From NCBI GenBank assembly GCA_024704765.1, contig JAKMXF010000349.1, forward strand, positions 62,001 to 126,000: a stretch of 64,000 nt of DNA. The letters run 5' to 3'. Positions 10,539-21,330 of this stretch are shown one piece after another. This DNA is from Oopsacas minuta (lineage: Eukaryota > Porifera > Hexactinellida > Lyssacinosida > Leucopsacidae). The position numbers and the translations under genes were made by a program. A model generated the notes under the pieces. That model was not told where the DNA came from. It saw only the letters and a list, made by a program, of their open reading frames with translations, and searched no databases. Positions within the stretch are counted from its first letter, which is position 1; each line of letters starts with the position of its first letter.

Positions 10539-12772
10539 ATGGATAAATTTGTCCGAAGAGAGCCCAAAAGAGCACGTACAGATGAACCTATGGCTGACAG
10601 TCCATCTGATACCACGCTCGACCTTTCCCTTCCTACAATACCGAAAAAGAACTCGGAATCACTGGGAAGAGAAATATATCTGGCTCGTATACATTTAAAG
10701 AGAAAGGTCACGTGTTTTGTAGGCACTGCAAGTGGTTCAGTGAATCAGGGAAGAGGTTCGCCTCCAATTTCGCCAAAACTACCTTTATATCGGAGGGTTT
10801 TCGAACTGTAAAAAGGCCCTAGAAAAGCTAGCTACACACGAAGTTAGTGATATGCATGAGGCAGTCAGTGCGCATGCTATATTCATTGGACAAAGGCAGG
10901 GGATTGATGCAGTACTATTTTCGAAGAAGCAGCAACAGAAGCTCGTCGCTAGGGAAGCAATGAAGATCATTTTCGATACTTCTAAGACCATGGCCAGACA
11001 AGCAATAGAATTCAGGGGACATACCGAGGTAGATTCTAACTTCTAGCAAATCATACGACTAGTTGCCCGTAGTGGCAGTCACTGTATGCAGTCCTGGTTA
11101 GAGAAAAAGTATGACTGGACAAGCCCGGAGTCTCAGAATGGAATCTGAAGGTGCAGTACAGGGGGGTGATGGCTGTCCTGCTAGACTCGATTAAATGTTC
11201 TCCAGGAGGGCTCTTTGCAGTAATGATAGACGATACTACAGATATCTAATGTAGAACAGATGAGTTTGTGTTTGAGATACGTAAAGGATGCTTTAACCGT
11301 GTCAGAAATCTTCCTAGTTTTCATTGAGACTCCAAGTACCACTGGAGAAAACATGTATAAACAGTTACGTGATTCACTAAATACTCTAGGACTGTCTCTA
11401 GATCAGTGCAGGGGACAGGGATATAATGGGGGCCTCAAATATGATTGGCTGCTTAAAGGGACTGGCTACTAGGGGTATCGAACGACTTTCCATTGGCTGT
11501 ATTCAGCTACTGTAATGGTCATATGCTAAATCTAATGGTTCAAGACGCTTGTAAAGAACCTTACACCGTTAAGGCCTTAGATTTATTGCGTGCTGTAATG
11601 AACTTTGTTAAGGATTCTCCAAAGCGTGAAGCATCCTTCGCTAGCTTACCCAGACTGGAAGAACACAGTGGGTCGGTTGGGTTGAGACCTTTATGTTCAA
11701 CTCGGTGGGTTTGTAGGGAACCAGCTCTGAAATCGTTTGTGCATAATTACGAAAGGCTAATGAAGTGGTTTGCTGAGCTGACGACTGCAGGATGTGTTTC
11801 TGACAAAAGGGTTGCCCTAGAATACCTCAATTCTCTTCGGAAATTCCAAAATTACTTGAGCATTCTTCTACGGCAAAAGATATTCACAACTGTACATTGG
11901 ACACATTTGGCTATCCGGAAACCGAATTTAAGTGTCACGAAATGCACAGAGAAGATTGGCGATCTACTGGCTATACTCAAGGCAGAATGCACTGCCAAGG
12001 CTGGAGCATCCCTCTACCATTCACGCGTTCAAGAAAGCAGGCCAGCCGAAAATGGAGGGTTCGGAATCCTCCAACCGGAAGTCCCTCGGGGATGGAGAGG
12101 GTCATGCAGTGTAGACAATGTCAGGGAATTCCAACCACAGTTCCAACAGAATCCTCTACTTAATGTGCTAAAGATCGAGGAATACTTTGTTGGGCTTTAT
12201 GTGTCAACATTCGAATCCATAATAGAATCAATAGAAGGACGGTACAAGATATCTCCTATCGCCATTTCAATAGAAAAGTATTTAGCTGCCACTAACGAGA
12301 CAGAACTTGAGGAATGCGGAGAATCAATCACCACCATAGCAGCACATGTAGGCTCCAATACTCTTCAACCTAAGATGGAAATGAAACAGTTCGTCGTTAT
12401 GAGATAGAAACAAAAATACCTCTGCTACTTGTGTGGATGAAATAGGAATCACACTTCCTTCCAATACAGCATTGCGCACCATCCTTCAAACACTATCTAA
12501 TGTAATACCACTTGTTTTATTAGTCCCTGCCACCACCTGTACACCTGAGCGCACTTTCAGTTCTTCGTCGTCTTAAAACCTACCTCCGCTCTACAATGAC
12601 ACAAACTCGACTGAATCATTTGGTAGTGATTCATTGCAACAAAGATATTGCAGATTCCCTTGATCTCGACCAGCTGATCGACGAATGGAAAGAAGAGAGT
12701 TCCCATCGGCAGTGCTGTAGCATCAGTAATAGAATCAAAAGAGTGCGAAGTTCAGCCATAGATTCAGAATAG
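10539..12772 (+). pseudogene. hAT transposase (DUF4371/ZMYM-like type), dead
   Basis: A lysine- and serine-rich N-terminus (MDKFVRREPKRARTDEP) opens at 10539. A hAT core follows in pieces: GLSLDQCRGQGYNGG near 11390, CNGHMLNLMVQDACK near 11510, LCSTRWVCREPALKS near 11695, and a C-terminal dimerisation block (LRRLKTYLRSTMTQTRLNHL) near 12570-12620. The frame reaches a stop at 12770-12772. At least five frame changes and stops separate the pieces, and the first catalytic Asp region (VMIDDTTDI near 11222) is followed by a stop. Likely termini are the GC-rich AGTAGGGCGGGCGG at about 10383 and its weak inverse near 12893, but no 8-bp duplication was found. Confidence 0.85.
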
Positions 12773-13061
12773 AGTTCATTTTAGTATAATTTAGTATTGA
12801 ATTATGTTATTGAGTTACTCCAAATTATCAATCAAATAGTCTATTGCTTTGACAATTTATCCCAAGACTGATGTCGGCGCAATCGTCCCCTACTTTTCTG
12901 GAAAAAAATGAAAACTCTACGCCTATGGTTGTGAATTGAAAGATGCAATATTTAACGTTCTATAACGCATAAACAAATGGCATATTTTCCAGATACATGC
13001 TTTCTAGACACATACATTCACAATTTCTTGAAATTATTTAGCATATTATGGTAGACATATA

Positions 13062-14369
13062 CAGGGTGGCCAATAAGTTCTGTCCCCTCTCTGAATAGTG
13101 ATAACTATTTAGGTAGCCATTCTTATAGATTATTACTTGGCATTTATCTTATAGATATGTCTAGCAATACATAAACAAATCCTACTCTTTGTAGCCACCT
13201 TTGTTCTTGACTACACTTCTTAGTCGCGTCGGAAAAGACTCCACTGCGGCTCGCAGGACCTCCTGAGGAATCTTTTCCCACTCTTTGACCAATGATCTCT
13301 TCAGAGAGTCCAAATTGTTGTGAGACTTTGCACAAGCCTTTGTTTCCAATATGGCCCAGATCGAGAAGTCCATTGGGTTCAAATCTGGACTTGAGGGAGG
13401 CCATTCCTCCTTTGAAAGAAATCCTGAAATGTTCTCATGTAACCATTTTCGAGTGATATTGGCGGTGTGAGCCGGAGCATCGTCTTGTTGGAAGACAAAT
13501 GGTTGATTTCTAAATATATTTCTGCTCGAGAGTTTAATTACTGGTCAAGGATCAACTGCCGATAGGTTGCAGCATTTATTTTGACCCCTTCAGGTACAAA
13601 TATTAGCGGAGTCCGTCCATTCGCCGAAATACCGGCCCATACCATAATAGATCAGGGCTTTTGTGTCCTAGCTACATACAAAACATCCTCAGGGATGCTT
13701 GAAGAGTTTGGAGCTAATATTCTGTCATTCTGTTTGTTAGTAGCCTGCTCTATACTGAACAATTTTTCATCAGAGAACAGAAACCGGTCAAGATTTTCAA
13801 TTTCGAGTCGAGTAAGAAGACCCTTGCTTCTCGAGAGCCTTTTCAGCTTAATAGTCTCCGAAAGGAAATGAACAGTCTTCCTTTTATACGACCTGAAATC
13901 CAATTCATTCTTGACTAAATTTTGCATCGATCCTTTGGATATGTGGACCTCAGCTGCCATTTTCCTCATGGATCATAGAGGATTCCTCCTTTTTCGGTCC
14001 CTAACTAAATTCTTCATCCTGGGAGTAGTGATAGACTTAGGACGACCACTTCGGGGCATATCCTGAATGCTGCCCGTCTTCTGATAACGTAGGATAGTTC
14101 TATACACGAACTTTCTCCTTGATTATTTAAAATTCAGCAATTATAAAATTTCGCCTTGTGATTTACGTTTAGAAAATAATTCAACAATGGCAGCCCTTTC
14201 ACAAGCCATAGAATATTGTACAAGATAAATTGAATAAACAGCATATAGCTATAAAATATAAAGTATAATGTTTCTGAGAGTGACATAATTGTATTAAACT
14301 TGTGATAGCCTAATTAGTATTTATGTGATATTGTATCAAAGAATGGGACAGAACTTAATGGCCACCCTG
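13062..14369 (-). mobile_element. Tc1-like (DD37D) element, complete but dead
   Basis: The ends are inverted: left CAGGGTGGCCAATAAGTTCT, right (reverse complement) CAGGGTGGCCATTAAGTTCT, one mismatch over about 25 bp. TA flanks both ends (13060-13061 and 14370-14371). The length is 1,308 bp. It lies about 290 bp beyond the end of the hAT coding remnant and may be inserted in the distal part of that element. Confidence 0.92.
13182..14200 (-). pseudogene. Tc1/mariner DD37D transposase, broken
   Basis: Reading the minus strand, an HTH N-terminus (ERAAIVELFSKRKSQGEIL) and an RSGRPKS linker near 14040 are followed by a good stretch at 13652-13969 with the first catalytic Asp in FSDEKLFSIEQATN. The second Asp is in FVFQQDDAPAHTAN and the third in SPDLNPMDFSIW, with 37 residues between them. 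The C-terminus ends KNKGGYKE at 13182, matching the KKGGYIE end of the intact relative at 17213-18241. Stops in the HTH region (near 14128 and 13980) and a frameshift in the centre inactivate it. Confidence 0.88.
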
Positions 14370-14371
14370 TA

Positions 14372-15236
14372 GGCACTATAACCATAGTTCTACAATTATG
14401 AAATATCATAGACCACTATACATAAGCCATAAGGCCTCACAACTGATAATGGATTTTGGACTAGGGATACACAACGCAATCGAAGTTAAATATTGATAAA
14501 TATGGGAGTAGTCATCATTAGAGGGTATAATAACGTATTTTAAAGTATAATTATGCGTATTAGTGATTTTTAAGAAAGCATCGGCTTGTTTTTAACAATT
14601 AGAATTCACGTTCTTATTAACTCATAATTATTAAATATTTACATTCTAACTTATGTATTTTTGAGAGAAAGTCTCTACCAGTATTTAGAAATTTTGATTT
14701 TACATAGAAATGTATGAAAGAACCTCTTGAATTGTACATAGGAATGGATGAATATAAGATTAACCAACATAAGGTGTGAAAATATGTTAGGTGCACAACT
14801 ATATGCCACTACGACTAGGAGTATTCATGCCAAATTATATGAACATGAGAGTGAACACAGAAATGAAAATTCAGATTAGACACCAAAAATCCTATATGTA
14901 TTCGTATATAAATTATTTATAAATATACAACTATATTTTAATATAACACTAACCGGATCAACTTGGTGTCAACGCGAGACTATTAAAACTTGGATCTATG
15001 AGAGAAGGTTGATAAGTTCCTGGTGTGTACCAGGAAAAATACTTGGCCTACATTCCGTAAAGCATTCAACATATCGCATTATGATCATATTTATGTAATT
15101 TCTACTATTAATATAAAAGACTAAGAATATCCCTAGCAATGAATATTTCACATAGAAAGATAAGTGAATTGCGAACAGTTCTAACCATGAAATAATAGCA
15201 AAGTGATTATATCAAATGGGTATCAAAATAAGGATA
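14372..15236. other. intergenic, downstream of the DUF1761-like gene
   Basis: AT-rich; no gene. The repeat phrase ATAAGGCCTC...GGACTAGGGATAC at 14428-14475 also occurs near 9927-9977. No canonical AATAAA is obvious just beyond the stop of the minus-strand gene. Confidence 0.4.
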
Positions 15237-15665
15237 TCATGAATTTTTCCGAAGGGCATTATCCAACATTCCACTCCAAAGCCAAAGGTAAGTTGAAGTA
15301 GATATTAGCAGAAGATTGTACACAGAATGAAGAAGATTTAAAGATAATGGTCGATCATCAAAAAGATCGTGGATACAACTAAATACACTAATAATCAGAG
15401 TGATTGTGAGTACAAATTCAAAAAATTCCGCAAAGGTAGTGACAAAGTAATTAGATAAGAGGACAGCATTGAGAATTACTGAAAATAATGTGTAAATAAA
15501 ACAAAGAAGATAAGTAGAAGAGTGTGGAGGAACTATCTTCTTATTGGGATGAGCGATAGCTAAATATAGTTTTCCAAATAAAGGCCCATACCATATAAAA
15601 CCAAAGAATTGCAAAAGTAACGTTATTAAGAGAGAAATTCCCAAGAAATCGAGATAAAAATACAT
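15237..15665 (-). CDS. DUF1761-like multi-pass membrane protein
   Basis: A 142-residue frame from ATG at 15663-15665 to TGA at 15237-15239. It is strongly hydrophobic with about four predicted membrane segments (roughly residues 5-27, 48-70, 77-97 and 110-132). The first ends in the motif GFIWYGPLFGK. Near the end is DDRPLSLNLLHSVYNLL. The WYGPLFGK motif after helix 1 and the RPL...L...Y pattern before the last helix match the DUF1761 family as I know it. The length fits that family (about 130-150 residues). The molecular function of DUF1761 is not known to me. On the minus strand a TATATATATATTT-type box lies about 65-80 bp upstream of the ATG (15728-15746) and could be its promoter. It appears intact and is not obviously part of a transposon, so I call it a host gene. 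Confidence 0.7.
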   Translation of the reverse strand: MYFYLDFLGISLLITLLLQFFGFIWYGPLFGKLYLAIAHPNKKIVPPHSSTYLLCFIYTLFSVILNAVLLSNYFVTTFAEFFEFVLTITLIISVFSCIHDLFDDRPLSLNLLHSVYNLLLISTSTYLWLWSGMLDNALRKNS

Positions 15666-15727
15666 AATCTAAAAAATCATATTAGTAAGACCAAGGGAAA
15701 TTAAAATTATGAAACTTGACAGTTTAA

Positions 15728-15746
15728 GCCCCAAATATATATATAG
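15728..15746 (-). promoter_or_regulatory. possible TATA box for the DUF1761-like gene
   Basis: CCTATATATATATTTGGGG on the minus strand, 63-81 bp upstream of the start codon. Spacing would leave a short 5' leader. In AT-rich DNA such runs are common, so this is only a candidate. Confidence 0.25.
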
Positions 15747-16030
15747 GTGTCAAAAAGGGTTATGAATTAGGCCTTATTCAGGTTACACTAATGCACACAT
15801 CGATTCCTGAATATACACTGTCAGTGAATAATGAGTTCCTAAATCTTTTAAAAAATATTTCTGTAAATAGCAAATTTCCATCAAAAAAGTAATTGTACAT
15901 TATATAACAAAATTTCTTGTGACATGATTTAGCCATTCTACCTAATACTTTCGCTATTAAATGGTCCCAAAGCGACAAGCATGAAGGAACAGAAATGAAT
16001 TTGATTCTGACCATAGAATTTTGTAAGGGA

Positions 16031-16038
16031 CTTAAATT
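16031..16038. repeat. left target duplication of the Merlin element
   Basis: CTTAAATT here versus CATAAATT at 23903-23910, one mismatch in eight. Merlin elements duplicate 8-9 bp, so the size fits. Confidence 0.75.
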
Positions 16039-16324
16039 GGTACAATTATAGAATGTTACACAGGGACGGACTGGCCTACGGGGAGACCGGGAGATTTCCC
16101 GGTGGGCCGATAGGTAGATGGGCCGGTGAGCTTCTGACACCCCTACGCAAAACCTTTCAAACACAATATCAGAACTGGGTCCACACCTGTACCATGTAAA
16201 TACTGTTGAGCGATCGAAAATATGGAGATTTTTAGTGTCAGCCCCTAACATTAGTTTTCAATTTAGTTATACTATTCAGTTCTCAATTCTTAGATTATTT
16301 AATATTATTACTACAAATAACGTT

Positions 16325-17050
16325 ATGTCAGATGGATATAACAAGCAGAAAAGGAAAGGAGGAGCTGAAAAAATTCGGGAAAAAAAGAGGTTACAGCTCA
16401 AAGATGCTGCTAATCAACCTGGACAGCAGAGAATTGGATCGAGAAGTTCATCTGAATCCAATATACCTGTGCAAATCGGGGTCTGTATTGCTGTAGCTGA
16501 GTCCTCAATTACCAAAACAGGTAGTGAACAAATACAAAAGTGTAGTATAGAATGTCAAGGATCTGATACTGATTCCAGTGGAGAACAGATGGATGACTAC
16601 ACTTCAGAAGCTCATGTTGCTGTCCCGACTAATGTACTCAGAGATGAAATCGGGACAACATTATATGAAGATGAATTGACTATGGAGCAATCCCAGGAAT
16701 ATAGGGAAGAAGCACATAATGTTGGCTTACCAGAATGTGTAGATGCATATTTCACTAAACCTACAGAAAATGAGGGAAATTCCTTTTTCCATTACCACCC
16801 ACAACAACCACTTACTAAGATTCCATTCAATCCAGAAAAAGCATATAAGAGGGGTGGTTTTTCACGTCATTGGTTAACATATTCTGAATCTAAAGAGGCT
16901 TTATTTTGTTCTGTCTGTCTGGCATTTAGCACACCGTCTGAGTCCAACAAAATTACTCTTGGAATGAGTACTTGGAAGCATGTTTATCAAAGAATTGAAG
17001 AACATGAAAGTTCTCAATATCACAAGCAAAATACAGATGCTTTTTTAATA
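16325..17050 (+). pseudogene. hAT transposase, N-terminal part with TTF zinc finger
   Basis: The likely start is the ATG at 16325 (MSDGYNKQKRKGGAEKIREK), a basic lead typical of this hAT group; an in-frame ATG at 16235 is less family-like. An acidic, serine-rich stretch (residues about 50-130) is followed by the TTF-type finger (LFCSVCLAF...WKHVYQRIEEHESSQYH). The frame is open up to the Tc1 insertion at 17051, where transposase codons are replaced by Tc1 terminal sequence. The rest of the protein resumes after 18363. Confidence 0.85.
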
Positions 17051-18363
17051 CAGGGTGGCTCCAAAGTTCTGATACAAAATCATGATTAATATACAACCAT
17101 TATCAGGAAGTATTCTCAATGGTTTGCTCTTCCATGACATACCTTATACGCTTCCTAACAAATATTATTTCAATTTGGTGTATTCTATTTCGAAAAAAAA
17201 TTGTGATTGACCATGGAATCTGAGAGGTCAGCAATTATTGAGTTGCATATGGCGGGGAAAAGTCCATCAGAAATTTTGAAACTGCTGAATATTGCAAAAG
17301 GACGTAGAGCATTTATCTACAGGACGATAAATCGATATAAGGAAACTGGGGACACTGTAGACAAGCCGAGATCTGGTCGTCCATGCTCTGTAATGACCTC
17401 AGCTCTCAAGAAGGTGGTGCGAGAACGGATTCGGCGGAACCCACACCGTTCGATGAGGAAAATGGCCTTGGAGCTCAATATATCTCGCCGAGCAATACAA
17501 AAGGTTGTAAAAAGGGACCTAGGAATGCGCTCTTTTAAACGCAAAAAGGTACAATTCCTATCTGGGTCGGTGAAAGAAAAGAGAGTGTCCCGGAGCAAGA
17601 GCCTACTTGCTCTACACGCTATTGGAGTTCTCGAAAATACCATTTTCTCAGATGAGAAAATTTTCACCATTGAAGAGGCTACAAATAGCCAAAACGACAG
17701 AGTCATCTCGACCTCAGTTTCAGCGATCCCTGATAAGTTCAGATATATCAGTCGGATGAAGAAACCACTGTCGGTGATGGTTTTGGCTGGGGTCTCTGCA
17801 GTTGGTCGAACACCGCTGATTTTCATCCCCCCAGGAGTAAAAATCAATGCCAAAACATACCAAGAGCTTGTATTAGAGCCTGTGGTAAAAGGTCTGAGCC
17901 AGACCATGTTTTCTGGACAGCAATTTGTCTTCCAACAAGATGGTGCTCCCGCCCATACGGCCAATACGACCCAAGATTGGCTGAAGCACAATATTCCCAA
18001 TTTTATACATAAGGATGAATGGCCACCATACAGTCCCGATTTAAATCCCATGGACTATTCTGTATGGTCTACCTTGGAAAACAAGGCTTGTTCTGTGTCA
18101 CACAACACAGTTAGCTCTCTAAAGATTTCCTTGTGTCGAGAATGGGAGAAGATACCCCAAGGAACTCTGCGTGCCGCAGTAGAAGGATTCCCGAACAGAC
18201 TCAGGGCTGTCATTTCCAAAAAGGGTGGTTATATTGAATAAATGACTAGGCAATCTCTTCCTAATAGTATGTAGTAATTATATATAGAGAATCAATAATG
18301 TAGGTCATGCTGAATAAATATTATAGACAAAATGGTTTGTATCAGAACTTTGGAGCGACCCTG
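17051..18363 (+). mobile_element. Tc1-like (DD37D) element, structurally intact
   Basis: Left end CAGGGTGGCTCCAAAGTTCT; right end, reverse complement, CAGGGTCGCTCCAAAGTTCT. The repeats run 28 bp with one mismatch. TA lies on each side (17049-17050 and 18364-18365). The 1,313-bp element has one uninterrupted transposase gene. It is the innermost of a three-level nest and so the most recent insertion of the three. Confidence 0.95.
17213..18241 (+). CDS. Tc1/mariner-type transposase, DD37D, intact
   Basis: 342 residues from ATG at 17213 (context ACCATGG) to TAA at 18239-18241. It cuts and pastes its own element by binding the terminal repeats and inserting at TA. Residues 1-50 form the first HTH (SERSAIIELHMAGKSPSEIL), 51-60 hold a basic RSGRPCS linker, and 70-105 form the second HTH (MALELNISRRAIQKVVK). 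The catalytic core has Asp147 in FSDEKIFTIEEA, Asp243 in FVFQQDGAPAHT and Asp281 in YSPDLNPMDYSVW. There are 37 residues between the second and third Asp, so this is the DD37D (maT-like) type, not the DD34E of classical Tc1 or the DD34D of mariner. The C-terminus is SKKGGYIE. No stop or shift interrupts it, so it may still be active. Frames on the opposite strand (17317-18051) are shadows. Confidence 0.95.
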   Translation: MESERSAIIELHMAGKSPSEILKLLNIAKGRRAFIYRTINRYKETGDTVDKPRSGRPCSVMTSALKKVVRERIRRNPHRSMRKMALELNISRRAIQKVVKRDLGMRSFKRKKVQFLSGSVKEKRVSRSKSLLALHAIGVLENTIFSDEKIFTIEEATNSQNDRVISTSVSAIPDKFRYISRMKKPLSVMVLAGVSAVGRTPLIFIPPGVKINAKTYQELVLEPVVKGLSQTMFSGQQFVFQQDGAPAHTANTTQDWLKHNIPNFIHKDEWPPYSPDLNPMDYSVWSTLENKACSVSHNTVSSLKISLCREWEKIPQGTLRAAVEGFPNRLRAVISKKGGYIE

Positions 18364-20431
18364 TACACTCTTCTGAATGTGATATTTCCTTTCTTTTGGT
18401 AAGAGACGCTACAAATATACGCATATCACAGGTTATTCAAAAACGCAAAGTTATGGAACGAATTATTGATATACTCATGTTCATAGGAAAGCCTGGTCTG
18501 AGTTACAGAGGTAATAAGGCTTAAAGTGCCTTTCTTTTGGATGCTCCGTTAATTGATCATGGTAATTTTTTAGAACTTTTATTGTTACTGTCAAAATACG
18601 ATGAAATACTAAGAGTTCATCTTGACAAAGTCATATGTGAGAGCAAGAAGAGACACAGTTCGCTTTGTGAAGGTCAAAAAGGCCGTGGATCTCTCATCAC
18701 CCTTATTTCCAAAACTACGTTAAACTATATTCTTGAGGCAATCCATCAGTTACAGCTTGATTTAATTGTTCAAGAAGTGAACAAACCCGGGATCTATTCC
18801 ATTCAGATCGATACAACTCAAGATATCACAACTACAGATCAGTGTTCAGTAATTATTCGTTATAAAACTGATCAAATACATGCACGTCTTCTTGCTTTCG
18901 TAGCCAGTAACTCAGGTAAGGGGTCAAGGTTATTCGAAATGCTTCATACTATTTTGAAAACCAATAATTTGAAGATTTTTCATTGCGTTTCTGACAGTAC
19001 TGATGGTGCAGCCAACATGGCTGGGCAATATAATGGCCTCAATGCATGGATAAAACAAGCATCGCCTAATCATATTCATGTATGGTGTTATGCACATGTA
19101 TTAAATCTGGTCATCACAGAAGCCACATCCTCAAATTCAGCTTCTATTTCTCTTTTTGGATTACTGAACTCCTGCGTTACTTTTTTTTCTAATTCCTACT
19201 TGAGAATGAACACCTGGAAAGGCAATCTCAATGAATCAAAAGGATCACATAAGCTGAAACGTCTTCAAGCAATAGGAACTACCGTTGGTGGTCAAAAGAC
19301 AGAGCACTAAAAAATATTTTTGGGAATTGGAAAGATCCTTTCAATGCATTATTTGTAAATCTTATTGAATTTTTGGATTCAATCTCCAAAGCAGCTGAAA
19401 TGAACGCAAAGGCAAGGTTTGGTGCTCAGGCATTACTGAGTGGCCTAATAAAATATGAAACAATTTGGGTTGCACATATTTACCCTAGATTATTTCAAAT
19501 GACCACTCGACTTTCTGAATACCTTCAAACTTCTGGTCTCGACTTTATATAAGCTCAAGGAATGACTGTAGCAACTATGGAATCCCTTAGGAGAATGAAA
19601 GATGAATTTGAGTCCATTATACTTACTGCTAACAAATTCATTGAATCTCAAAATGAAAAGCTAGAATTATTAGACTGTGATATTTTTCTTGATAATTCAC
19701 TTCCTCTTAGAAGATACAGAAAGAAAAATATAATGCCAGGTGATGAAGTACCAGATGAGTTACCAACTGATGCACTGGAAAGATTTAACATTGAAACTTT
19801 TAATGTAATTATGGATACAACTATACAAAGTATAGAAAGAAGGTTTCGAATACATGAAGATCTCTATGCTTCGATTTCTTACTTTGATCCTCGCAATTTT
19901 GACAAGATAAAGTTACAAAATGCCTTGCCGGATTCCGCACTAGAAAAGGTGTCTACTTTACTTAAACAACATTTTCCAGAAATCAAAGTTGGATGATTTA
20001 AGAGATGAACTCATTTCTCTTGCTAATAATTGGTCAGCATTCCAGAAAGTTCTGCCTGAAAACTATCAAACACCAGTTGAAAATGAAAGTGATGATCTGG
20101 AAATGGGACACGAAAAGAGCTGCAAGAACTGTATGACATGTGTTTACACGTGTCTATTAAGATACAATATGTATGTAAGATCATACCCTACACTTTTTGA
20201 GCTTACAAGTTTCTATTGACAATATCAGTTACACAAGTTGCATGTGAACGATCGTTCTCTAAATTGAAGCACATCAAAACAAAATATCGCAATCTTCTAA
20301 CACAAGAACATCTGGAGGGATTCATGATGATGTGCGTAGAAAAGGACATTTTAGTCCAAGTAGACCCCGAGAAAATAATCAATCATGTTGCGAATAAAAG
20401 TCAGGAATTGTCAAAGCTTTTACAGTTTTAG
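18364..20431 (+). pseudogene. hAT transposase, central and C-terminal parts, broken
   Basis: Continuation of the protein beginning at 16325. 18400-18530 reads VMERIIDILMFIGKPGLSY with a stop shortly after. At 18537-19310 the core has IQIDTTQDITTTDQCSVIIR (first catalytic Asp), CVSDSTDGAANMAG (second Asp block) and HIHVWCYAHVLNLV. A frameshift near 19300 and a stop near 19550 follow. 19562-19996 carries the helical insertion domain, ending at a stop. 20216-20431 holds the C-terminal dimerisation block (TQVACERSFSKLKHIKTKYR...LTQEHLEGFMMM), ending with TAG or TAA just before the right inverted repeat. With the Tc1 insertion and at least four further lesions this copy is inactive. Confidence 0.88.
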
Positions 20432-20549
20432 GTTTTAAAACATCATACAAAATTCTGTATAAAAAATAAATCTGTTTTTAGTAAAGTGGGCCGGTTTAAT
20501 AATATTTTCCCGGGCCGACTATTTGAGCCAGTCCGTCCCTGATGTTACA

Positions 20550-20884
20550 CCTCAACTTTTTGCAAGATGGTAAAAACAGCTATATGAGCCGTTATAGAGC
20601 ATGTTGAGAGATGAAGATTGAGCTAGAGATTTCGAAAATCGGTCAAGAAACAAAAAAGTTACAGCAATTGTAACTTATAAGCCAAAGTCTATGGGCAAAA
20701 TTGCAACTTCATTGAAGCCAAATATATTCCAATAACAGTGTTGCAAATAGCATAGTAGTGTGCATACAATACTACAACATACCTAATTAGCATTCCAATG
20801 TCTAAGTAATTTGTGTTACTTATTAATCATTCTTTTAAATCTCCAAGTAAATAGACATATTTAGTAAACATACAATCTGCAATA
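20550..20884 (+). repeat. left Merlin inverted repeat, inner part
   Basis: Together with 16039-16060 this makes the 357-bp left arm. It matches the reverse complement of 23547-23902 almost base for base, for example GCTATATGAGCCGTTATAGA and CTAATTAGCATTCCAATGTC. Confidence 0.92.
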
Positions 20885-21330
20885 TTTGTATATTATTTAA
20901 TAATTATAACTATAGAATGGAGATATAAGTGTTTAATTGAGCATATTTGGGAATGCTGCACTTACCAACAAATCTATGCAAATTTCAAACAGATTTTCGC
21001 CTGTCATTTCACTAACACTTATTGTCATTATACCAAAGAAAGGATCTCTATTATGTGATATACAGCAAACAATGGCATTCTACTCGCTAATAATGGAACA
21101 AATTTGGGACAATATCAAATAATAACTGTGTATAATATTGTCAAATAAACTACTTTTAAATGGTTTGAGCCCATGGCTGGTTCCAATGTTTGAACAACTA
21201 GAATTATTTTGATTCTCATGTAAATATCTAACAACTATGAAAACCTAGTAATTAGCATGCAAGAGATTGTATCTAAGTAACAGTATATTGGTTTCTTATT
21301 TCTATTATCAAGTTGTGAAATGGATTGTCA
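20885..21330. other. Merlin interior, no coding block recognised
   Basis: AT-rich interior between the left arm and the end of the transposase remnant. Short open frames here have no family resemblance. Confidence 0.4.

Larger units (their letters stand above)
16061..20541 (+). mobile_element. hAT transposon with perfect 8-bp duplication, carrying Tc1
   Basis: Both ends carry the same 15-bp inverted repeat, CAGGGACGGACTGGC. The 8-bp duplication ATGTTACA lies at 16053-16060 and 20542-20549 without mismatch. The element is 4,481 bp, of which 17051-18363 plus one duplicated TA is a Tc1 insertion. Subterminal GC-rich palindromic sequence (CCGGGAGATTTCCCGG) follows the left end, and TTTTCCCGGGCC lies inside the right end. 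It is inserted in the left inverted repeat of the Merlin element. Confidence 0.95.

Noticed and set aside
13144-13404. 86-codon minus frame overlapping the Tc1 C-terminus
   Set aside because: The C-terminal transposase residues are in another frame (13182-13382); this one is an out-of-frame shadow.
15778-16251. 157-codon minus-strand frame next to the DUF1761-like gene
   Set aside because: It runs across the Merlin and hAT left termini (16031-16075), which are non-coding insertion boundaries, and has no family resemblance.
17317-18051. 244-codon open frame antisense to the intact Tc1 transposase
   Set aside because: It mirrors a conserved coding frame and has no independent domain; a shadow frame.
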